NCBI GenBank assembly: GCA_018262455.1
Contig: JAGSPR010000173.1
Span: 1-12,562 of the forward strand
DNA from: Deltaproteobacteria bacterium
Lineage (GTDB): Bacteria > Myxococcota > Polyangia > Haliangiales > Haliangiaceae
Reading direction: 5' to 3'
Length of the DNA: 12,562 nt
The notes beneath the pieces were generated by a model. It made no database searches and had not been told where the DNA came from. It saw only the letters and a list, made by a program, of their open reading frames with translations. Below, one piece after another: positions 6,094 through 12,165 of the stretch (within the stretch, counting starts at the first letter, position 1; every line of letters starts with the position of its first letter). The position numbers were made by a program, and so were the translations under genes.

Positions 6094-8448
6094 ATGCTGT
6101 TCTCGTCTCCCGACTACCCGGTGTTCCTGATCGCGGTGTTCTTCCTGTACGCGCTCGCGCGCTGGGGCGGGCCGCGTCACGCGTGGGCGCGGGTCGCCGT
6201 GATGGTCCTGCTCGGCGACGTGGTGTTCATGCTGGTGTCGAAGGACGTCGACACCTTGTGGGATCCGATCGGAGGCGTGCTGCTGCGGCTCGTCGCGACC
6301 GGAGATCACGACTGGCCGCTGTGGCTGTTCGCCCACTGGCTGATCGGCGCGACCGTGCTCGCGGCCGCGGTCGTGACCGGCAAGAGCCGGGCCGCATGGA
6401 TCGCCTCCGATCGCGGTCAACGCTTGATCGCCTACGGCTTCGTTGCCGTGATCGCCGCGGTGGGCGCGACGGTGTGGATCGCCTCGCGAGCGCACGCGCT
6501 CGATGCCGTCACCGAGGAGCTCGTCGCCCACGGACACCTGGTGGTCCTGTTCGTGCTCGGGATCGGGCTCGGGGCGTCCACCGCGGGCGACCGGCCGCTC
6601 GGCCGCGTGGTCGTGCTGTTCGTCGCGTCGTCGCTGTTCTATCACGCGTGGGCGTCGGCGATGCCGGGGCCGTATCGCTACCTGCTGGCGCTGCTGCTCG
6701 CGACGATCGTCCTCGATTACTACCTGGCGATCTGGATCGAGCGCGCGGAGGTTCACTGGAAGCGCAAGGCGCTCGTCATCGTGAGCCTGTGCTCGAATCT
6801 CGGCATCCTGGTGTTCTTCAAGTACGCCGACTTCTTCACGCAGGACGTGCTCGGGCTGGAGGGGCGGGTCGACCGCCTGAACCTGATCTTGCCTGCCGGG
6901 ATCTCGTTCCACACGTTCCAGTCGCTGTCGTACACGATCGACGTCTACCGCAAGGAGTTGCCGGCGACGCGCTCGGTCGTCGAGTTCGCGACGTTCGTGC
7001 TGTTCTTCCCGCAGCTGGTCGCCGGCCCGATCGTGCGCGCGCAGGACCTCCTGCCGCAGCTGGCGAAGCCACCGCCGCTCGAGCTCCACAAGGCGACGGT
7101 CGGGCTGTTCCGGATCGTCGTCGGGCTGTTCAAGAAGATCGCGCTCGCCGACACCCTCGCGCTCTCGATCGTCGATCGCGTGTTCGAGGCCCCCGAGCGC
7201 TACTCGTCGATCGAGGTGCTGTGCGGGGTCTGTGGCTACGCCCTGCAGATCTACCTCGATTTCTCCGCGTACTCCGACATCGCGATCGGCTCGGCGCAGG
7301 TCCTCGGCTTCTCGCTGCCCGAGAACTTCCGGTCCCCCTATCGCTCCGCGAACCTGCAGGAGTTCTGGCGGCGCTGGCACATCAGCCTGTCCACCTGGCT
7401 ACGCGACTACCTCTACATCACGCTCGGTGGCAGCAAGGGCGCGCCCTGGCGCACCTACGTGAACCTGATCGCCACGATGCTGATCGGGGGGCTGTGGCAC
7501 GGCGCGAGCTGGGCGTTCATCGCGTGGGGCGCGCTCCACGGCTTCGGCCTCGCGGTGACCCGGTTCTTCCAGCGCGCGACGACGAAGGGCTTCCAGGCCT
7601 CGTCGAACGTGTTCGTGGCCTGTGCCGCATGGTTGGTGTTCGGGGTGGCGGCGCAGCGGCTGATCATGCCGATGGTCGAGCTCGACTTCGACTGGCCGAC
7701 GTTGAATCTGTCCTGGCAGTTCGACGGTGGGGGCACGTGGGAGCAGCTCGTGATGGCCTGGCTGTTCATCACCCCGGTGTGGGCCGTCCTCACCGCGTGG
7801 CTGTCCCGAGATCCTTCGAGCCTCGCCGATCCGATCACCGAGCCGGCCGCCGGCGAGGGGCTGCCCTGGCGCGCGCTGTTCGCGCGGCGCCCCGAGCAGC
7901 CGTCCGCAAGGGGCCGTTCCGCGCCGCCATCGGACGTGGCCGTGGAGGTCCTGCGGCTGTCGATGGTCGCGTGTGGGCTCGGAGCTCTCGTCGCGCTTCG
8001 TTTCGGGGAGAGCTGGACGTGGATTCCCGTGATCCTCGTGACGTGGGCGCTTGGCGTCGCCGCCGATCTGGTCGAGCAGGGGACGGTCGAGCTGTTGCCG
8101 CGCTTCCTGACCGCGCTCCGTCGCGGCGTCGCGATCGGGCTCGTCTTCGCGTACGTGTGTCTCGCGTGGATCTTCTTCCGTGCGAGCTCGTTCGACAACG
8201 CGCTCGCGGTGCTTCGCCAGATCGGCGATGGATCGTTCGATCACCCGAACCTCGGCGCGATCGTCACGACCGCGCTGCTCGCCGGCTTCGCGTGCCACTT
8301 CTTCGCAGACGGAAGCTTCCGCTGGCTCCGCATTCGCTTCGTGGCGTTACCTGCGTGGGCGCAAGGCGGGCTGCTCGGCGGGGTCGCGCTCGTGCTGCGC
8401 GAGCTCGCGCATCACGAGATCGTGCCGTTCATCTACTTCCAGTTCTAG
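6094..8448 (+). CDS. MBOAT-family membrane O-acyltransferase (AlgI/PatA-like), enlarged
   Basis: 784-residue polytopic inner-membrane protein expected to transfer acetyl groups across the membrane to periplasmic SGNH partners. It starts MLFSSPDYPVFL, the usual opening of this family. Conserved elements: PAGISFHTFQSLSYTIDVYR (about 268-287), FFPQLVAGPIVRA, YLDFSAYSDIAIG, WRRWHISLSTWLRDYLYI (His429), and the catalytic-type WHGASW with His469 plus His482 in ALHGFG. It ends PFIYFQF, common in bacterial family members. AlgI has about 520 residues. The excess here is an extra block of probable membrane segments after the first helix (about 24-150) and a second block of about 150 residues (about 500-660) containing a Pro/Arg-rich cytoplasmic-type loop (about 570-610). 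The start at 6094 is one base after the previous stop. A frame extension to 6043 is possible but overlaps the SGNH gene without benefit. No glycan-synthesis gene is present to name the substrate. Confidence 0.92.
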   Translation: MLFSSPDYPVFLIAVFFLYALARWGGPRHAWARVAVMVLLGDVVFMLVSKDVDTLWDPIGGVLLRLVATGDHDWPLWLFAHWLIGATVLAAAVVTGKSRAAWIASDRGQRLIAYGFVAVIAAVGATVWIASRAHALDAVTEELVAHGHLVVLFVLGIGLGASTAGDRPLGRVVVLFVASSLFYHAWASAMPGPYRYLLALLLATIVLDYYLAIWIERAEVHWKRKALVIVSLCSNLGILVFFKYADFFTQDVLGLEGRVDRLNLILPAGISFHTFQSLSYTIDVYRKELPATRSVVEFATFVLFFPQLVAGPIVRAQDLLPQLAKPPPLELHKATVGLFRIVVGLFKKIALADTLALSIVDRVFEAPERYSSIEVLCGVCGYALQIYLDFSAYSDIAIGSAQVLGFSLPENFRSPYRSANLQEFWRRWHISLSTWLRDYLYITLGGSKGAPWRTYVNLIATMLIGGLWHGASWAFIAWGALHGFGLAVTRFFQRATTKGFQASSNVFVACAAWLVFGVAAQRLIMPMVELDFDWPTLNLSWQFDGGGTWEQLVMAWLFITPVWAVLTAWLSRDPSSLADPITEPAAGEGLPWRALFARRPEQPSARGRSAPPSDVAVEVLRLSMVACGLGALVALRFGESWTWIPVILVTWALGVAADLVEQGTVELLPRFLTALRRGVAIGLVFAYVCLAWIFFRASSFDNALAVLRQIGDGSFDHPNLGAIVTTALLAGFACHFFADGSFRWLRIRFVALPAWAQGGLLGGVALVLRELAHHEIVPFIYFQF

Positions 8449-8751
8449 TCACATCACCGGCGCGCCGGAGCCCCCGGAGGCGGGCGGTGGATTCGCGAGG
8501 CACGCCGTCAGGTCCTGGGTCTGCGTCCAGCCGCACTCGCCATCCGCTTGCTTCGCGCAGGATGCGGTCTGGTAGCAGGCGTACTCGGGTCTGAACTCGC
8601 AGGTGGTCACGACCTCGTGGCCCGCCGCGGTGCACACCGTCCCGCTGCACCCACTCTTGACGCAGGGGCCGACGCCGGGCTCGACCTGCGGCGGGTTCGA
8701 TTTGCCACCGCAGGCGAACAGGAATGCGACTGCCAGGGCTCGGGTCTGCAT
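8449..8751 (-). CDS. Small eight-cysteine lipoprotein
   Basis: 100 residues from the ATG at 8751; a GTG at 8757 would add two. The start MQTRALAVAFLFAC is a compact lipoprotein signal with Cys14 as the lipidated residue. The mature part has exactly eight cysteines in an ordered array: GPC, SGC, TVC, TTC, YAC, ASC, GEC and TAC. The spaced motif SGCSGTVC, then TCEFRPEYACY, then CGWTQT suggests a compact disulfide-stabilised domain in the periplasm or on the surface. I recall similar small eight-cysteine-cluster proteins in Deltaproteobacteria and other bacteria, but no function is established. It ends in a Pro/Gly/Ser tail. Its stop codon directly abuts the stop of the convergent MBOAT gene. 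It lies 57 bp downstream of the transporter gene on the same strand and could share its transcript or have its own weak signals. No convincing Shine-Dalgarno is visible. Confidence 0.8.
   Translation of the reverse strand: MQTRALAVAFLFACGGKSNPPQVEPGVGPCVKSGCSGTVCTAAGHEVVTTCEFRPEYACYQTASCAKQADGECGWTQTQDLTACLANPPPASGGSGAPVM
8457..8468. other. 12-bp perfect palindrome at the convergent gene ends
   Basis: CCGGCGCGCCGG lies within the last codons of the eight-cysteine lipoprotein gene, nine bases past the MBOAT stop. It could fold as a GC hairpin in either transcript where the two operons converge, but there is no loop and no T-run, so it is not a standard intrinsic terminator. It encodes Ser-Gly-Ala-Pro near the lipoprotein's end and may be only codon composition. 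Confidence 0.2.
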
Positions 8752-8784
8752 GCGCACGACTCTAACCCCGGGGGCGTTCGCCGG

Positions 8785-8797
8785 CTCCGCGGCGGAG
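8785..8797. other. Short GC hairpin after the transporter gene
   Basis: CTCCG-CGG-CGGAG can form a five-base-pair stem with a three-base loop in the 57-bp gap between the transporter stop (TAA at 8811-8809) and the small lipoprotein start. No U-tract follows on either strand. At most it is a pause or processing hairpin; read-through into the lipoprotein gene is plausible. Confidence 0.2.
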
Positions 8798-8808
8798 TGA
8801 GATCACGG

Positions 8809-11721
8809 TTAGCCGAGCACGTCGGGGCGGTTCGGCGCGAGCCAGCCCGCGAGCGTCGCTGACAAGCCAAGCACGAGCTCGGGAGCCCGGCGGGCCGCGG
8901 CCGCGAAGGCGGCGCGATCGATCTCGAGGACCTCGGCGGTGCCTTCGGTGACCACGCTCGCTGCCCGCGGCGCCCGCGTCAGGACCGCGAGCTCGCCGAC
9001 GACCCCGCCGGCCTGGATCCTGCGGATGGGGGAGGGATCGCGGTGTGCGAGCAGGGTGCCCCGCACGACGACGAACATCGAAGCCCCGGCGGCGGTGGCG
9101 GCGAACAGCTCGCCCTCGAACGACCGCGCGGTGGCATGCTCGGCCAGCGTGGCGAGGGCGGGGCCGGCGACCGTGGCGAACAGGACCGGTTGCCGGAGCG
9201 CGACGAGCGTCGGCTCGAGCGTGGCGAGCTCGCCGGCACACAGCCGCGCGAGCCACGGATCGTGCGCGGCGAGCAGGGAGGTCGGATCACCGGAGTGGGG
9301 CGCCGGTGGCCTTAGCCAGCGTTCGATCACGGGGAGGATCTGCGCCCGTCCGGCCTGCAGCTCCTGCAGGACGTCGAGCGCGCGTCTGCGATCGGGCTCG
9401 CGATCGCCGATCAAACGTCGCGCCGTGGCGGCGAGCGCGGCGGGATCTCGACCTGCGGCGGCGGCCTCGACGGCGGCGGTCCACAGCAGGCGCGCGGCGC
9501 AGCCGCGGGTGGCGAGCCCGAGCTCGTGGCGCGCGCAGGCGGACCAGTCGGTCGCGGCGTCGCGCGCGTCGAGGTGAGCGATCAGCGCGGCGAGCGCGGC
9601 CGCATGAGCCGCGGCGATCGGCGCAGCGGGGAGCGGCACACCACCGCGCGCGACCGCGAGCGCGGTGCGAAGCGCAGCATGGGCGACCTCGGGGTCGGGG
9701 TCGGCGAGCAGCACCACGATCGCGGCGGTGCACGCAGGCGCACTGGCCAGGCCCCGCGCGATCGCGAGCCGCGCGAGGGAGGAGCAGGTGGGCAGGTGAG
9801 CGGAGAGGTGGATCGCGCCGGCCTCGTCGAGCTCGGAGATCGCGAGCCCGGCCTCGGGCGATCCGGACGCGAGGGCGGCGTCGAGCAGGGCGAGGCTCGC
9901 GGCGGGACCAAGCCGTGCGATCGCGGCGAACGCACCGGCACGTCGCGCGGGGTCGTTCGTCGCCTCGCGCAGGACGGTGTCGAGCAGCGAGTCCGGCAGC
10001 ACCGGCGCGTCGTCGGCCTTGGCATCGCGCCCGCGCTGGGCGCGGATCAGCGCGACCGCCCAGCCTGGATCTCGGCCACACAGGTTCGCGATCTCGCCGG
10101 CGACGTCGGCACCGCCGTGCAGGGTGAGCTCGGCGCTACGCGCGGCCTCTGCCACTTCTCGTGACAGCGCGGCACGGGACCGCCCCCGCTCGATCCCCCC
10201 GCCATCACCGGCGAGCGCGAGCGCCTTGAGCCCGAGCGCGAGCGCGCGGTCATCGTCCTCGATCGAGACGGCGGCTCGCAGCTCGCCTCGCAACGCAGCC
10301 GATGGGGCACGGGCGAGCTGATCAAACAGCGCCGCCCGGACCGCCGGCTCGTCGTGACGCAGGTGCTCCGCGAGGTCGGTCACATCGACCCGGGCGCGGG
10401 TCAGGGCGGCGCGCGCGAGGGCAGCGGTGCGTGGGTCATCGGCGCCGGCGAGGTGGGTCCAGCGCTCGAGGGTGGCGAGGTCGATCCGGCTCGGGTCATC
10501 ACGGCGATGCTGGGCCCGGATCCCCAGGGGTGCCGCGAGCGCGGCCTGGAAGCGCCGCGCGGTGATCTGCGCCGCGATCCACCACGAGACCGCGACCGCC
10601 ATCGCAGCAGCCGCGAGCCGTGCAGGATGTCCGATCGCGGCGGGCCCGATCACCAGGAGTCCGAGCGCGGCGAGCGCGGCGCCGGCGGGCCACAGCGCGC
10701 CTCGCAGCAGCACCTTCCAGCGGGCGCGTGGCCCCGGCGGGAACGCGGACAGGCTGACCTCCTGCGCGGTGCGCGACGTGGCGAGCCGGAGCACCTGATC
10801 CGACGTCCGCGTGCCGGCGATCGCGACGAAGCCGGGGATCATCGCGAACGCCGCGTACCACAGGAGGACGAGCGTGGGATGGATGCTCGCCGTCGTCGGC
10901 AGGCTCCGCGTCACGAGCAAGCGCGGGACCGCGGTCGCCTGGAGCAGCAACAGGATCGCGTTCGTGCCGCCATAGAACAGCAGCAGCGCGACCGCGAACG
11001 TGTCGCCCACGTACTGGCCCTTGAGCTCGGCGAGGAACTGGAAGTCGATCACGGTCGCCACGATGCCCTCGAGCAACGCGACCGCGACGAGGCCGTGGAG
11101 CAGGCGGCGCTGGATCTCGCCCAGCCCCTCGGGCGTCCCCGCGGGGGCAGCCGCGCCGGGCGCACCGCCCTTGGCCAGTGCGTGATCCTGTGCGCGCGCG
11201 AGCACGATCACGACCGCGGTGACCGCGGCGCAGACATACGGGAGCACGTCCTGGCCGAGCCGGTACGCGAGCAACCCGGCGCCGAGGCCGGCGATCACGC
11301 CGCCCGTCGTGACCGCGGCACCCGCGCGCGGAAGCATGCGCCGCGCGTCGCGCCCCGCCACCGATGCGGCGACGCGGTTCCACAGCGCCAGCCCGACGAC
11401 CTGCGAGACCGCCGCGAGCGCGACGACGAGGATGACGGGCGAGGCGCCCGCGCGGAGCAGCGCCGGCGCGGCGGCCGCGGCGACCCCGAGCGTGAGCAGT
11501 AGCGCGAGATCGACGACCCGGGTGTGCGCGCGCCGCGTGATGAAGTCGTACCCCAGGGTCGCGAGCGCGAACCCTGCCGCGTTCGCGACGAACAACCACG
11601 GCAGCTGCGGTCTCGTGTAGGTCTCGAGGAACGCCGCCTCGGCGTACGATCGCAACGCGACCGCGACGAGGTTCCCGAACAGCACCATGGCGGCGCCGAG
11701 CACGAACGCGCGCCGGTTCAC
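8809..11721 (-). CDS. ATP/ADP-translocase-like (MFS-type) transporter fused to HEAT repeats and a cyclic-nucleotide-binding domain
   Basis: 970 residues from the GTG at 11721. Residues 1 to about 410 hold many membrane helices. IDFQFLAEL, the FYGGTNAILLLLQATAVPRLL stretch (broken here as FYGGTNAILL and QATAVPRLL), an SIHPTLVL element and SLSAFPPGPRARWK resemble the Npt/TLC ATP:ADP translocase-like branch of MFS proteins. Residues about 415-825 are Ala/Leu-rich helical repeats with HEAT-like units such as LLADPDPEVAHAALRTAL. Residues about 840-970 form a CRP/PKA-type nucleotide-binding domain with GELAVLTRAPRAASV, in which Glu910 and Arg919 keep the nine-residue spacing seen in PKA, so ligand binding is possible. 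The product is probably an inner-membrane carrier whose cytoplasmic tail senses a nucleotide. The solute is unknown; nucleotide exchange is only a family hint. The start forms a GTGA overlap with the upstream gene's stop, a strong sign of coupled translation. The open frame extends to 12009, but that part is a shadow of the upstream gene. Confidence 0.85.
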   Translation of the reverse strand: MNRRAFVLGAAMVLFGNLVAVALRSYAEAAFLETYTRPQLPWLFVANAAGFALATLGYDFITRRAHTRVVDLALLLTLGVAAAAAPALLRAGASPVILVVALAAVSQVVGLALWNRVAASVAGRDARRMLPRAGAAVTTGGVIAGLGAGLLAYRLGQDVLPYVCAAVTAVVIVLARAQDHALAKGGAPGAAAPAGTPEGLGEIQRRLLHGLVAVALLEGIVATVIDFQFLAELKGQYVGDTFAVALLLFYGGTNAILLLLQATAVPRLLVTRSLPTTASIHPTLVLLWYAAFAMIPGFVAIAGTRTSDQVLRLATSRTAQEVSLSAFPPGPRARWKVLLRGALWPAGAALAALGLLVIGPAAIGHPARLAAAAMAVAVSWWIAAQITARRFQAALAAPLGIRAQHRRDDPSRIDLATLERWTHLAGADDPRTAALARAALTRARVDVTDLAEHLRHDEPAVRAALFDQLARAPSAALRGELRAAVSIEDDDRALALGLKALALAGDGGGIERGRSRAALSREVAEAARSAELTLHGGADVAGEIANLCGRDPGWAVALIRAQRGRDAKADDAPVLPDSLLDTVLREATNDPARRAGAFAAIARLGPAASLALLDAALASGSPEAGLAISELDEAGAIHLSAHLPTCSSLARLAIARGLASAPACTAAIVVLLADPDPEVAHAALRTALAVARGGVPLPAAPIAAAHAAALAALIAHLDARDAATDWSACARHELGLATRGCAARLLWTAAVEAAAAGRDPAALAATARRLIGDREPDRRRALDVLQELQAGRAQILPVIERWLRPPAPHSGDPTSLLAAHDPWLARLCAGELATLEPTLVALRQPVLFATVAGPALATLAEHATARSFEGELFAATAAGASMFVVVRGTLLAHRDPSPIRRIQAGGVVGELAVLTRAPRAASVVTEGTAEVLEIDRAAFAAAARRAPELVLGLSATLAGWLAPNRPDVLG

Positions 11722-12152
11722 GGCGAGGCCCCGAGCAGCAAGCGGGCCAGCGCACCGGCGAGCGCGGACAGCGCGGCCGGGTCCTCCTCGAGGACATCGC
11801 GCATGTCGTCGAGCGCCAGCGCCAGCACCGTGGTCGGGCGGTCGGCGATCGCGTCGACGACGGGCGTGCCCGGGGCGACGACCCGGATCAGCCCGACGAC
11901 GCTGCCTGGCGCAGCCGACCCACCATGCCGCTTCATCGAGCTCGCGGTCGAGTCGAGAGCGGCTTCTCCGCGTGCCACGACGGCGAGCGAGCCCGTCGCC
12001 ACGACCCACACGGTGTCGTCGGTGGTCCGGCGCTCACCCGCCTCGAGCTCGCTCGCGTGCGCACGCTCGGCGAGCCGGATCAACACGGCTGGCGCGAGCT
12101 CGGCGAACAGCGCGCAGGCCGCCAGCGCGCGTGCTCGCTCGAGCAGATCCAT
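11718..12152 (-). CDS. Stand-alone cyclic-nucleotide-binding-like protein, degenerate pocket
   Basis: 144 residues. The layout follows the CRP/PKA sensor fold: N-terminal helices (LFAELAPAVLIRLAERA, about 15-31), an acidic strand ending GERRTTDD, the VWVVATGSLAVVARGE strand pair, a glycine turn PGSVVGLI, VVDAIADRPTTVLAL, and a terminal helix (ALSALAGALARLLLG). The phosphate-binding cassette has lost the key residues: GLI replaces the usual GEL/GEI, and Pro stands where the conserved Arg is expected. Cyclic-nucleotide binding is therefore doubtful, and it may act as a structural or regulatory partner of the downstream transporter, whose own domain keeps both residues. It overlaps the transporter start by 4 bp and begins 13 bp after the coiled-coil gene's stop. 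No Shine-Dalgarno precedes the ATG; the upstream bases GACCTCCG are of the opposite, anti-Shine-Dalgarno sense. The family assignment rests on pattern alone and is moderate. Confidence 0.72.
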   Translation of the reverse strand: MDLLERARALAACALFAELAPAVLIRLAERAHASELEAGERRTTDDTVWVVATGSLAVVARGEAALDSTASSMKRHGGSAAPGSVVGLIRVVAPGTPVVDAIADRPTTVLALALDDMRDVLEEDPAALSALAGALARLLLGASP

Positions 12153-12165
12153 CGGAGGTCTCGCG

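Noticed and set aside
4467..6095. Open frame of 542 codons antisense to the SGNH genes
   Set aside because: No recognisable domain; composition typical of an antisense shadow.
6183..8594. Open frame of 803 codons on the plus strand overlapping the MBOAT gene
   Set aside because: Arg/Ala-rich and low in complexity, while the other frame carries all MBOAT motifs and family-typical ends.
8785..8797. Intrinsic terminator for the transporter gene
   Set aside because: The stem is only five base pairs and no T-run follows on either strand; listed only as a hairpin.
11722..12009. Longer N-terminus for the transporter (start at 12009)
   Set aside because: The extra 96 residues overlap the nucleotide-binding-like gene in another frame and are Arg-rich; the GTGA overlap and the hydrophobic first helix favour 11721.
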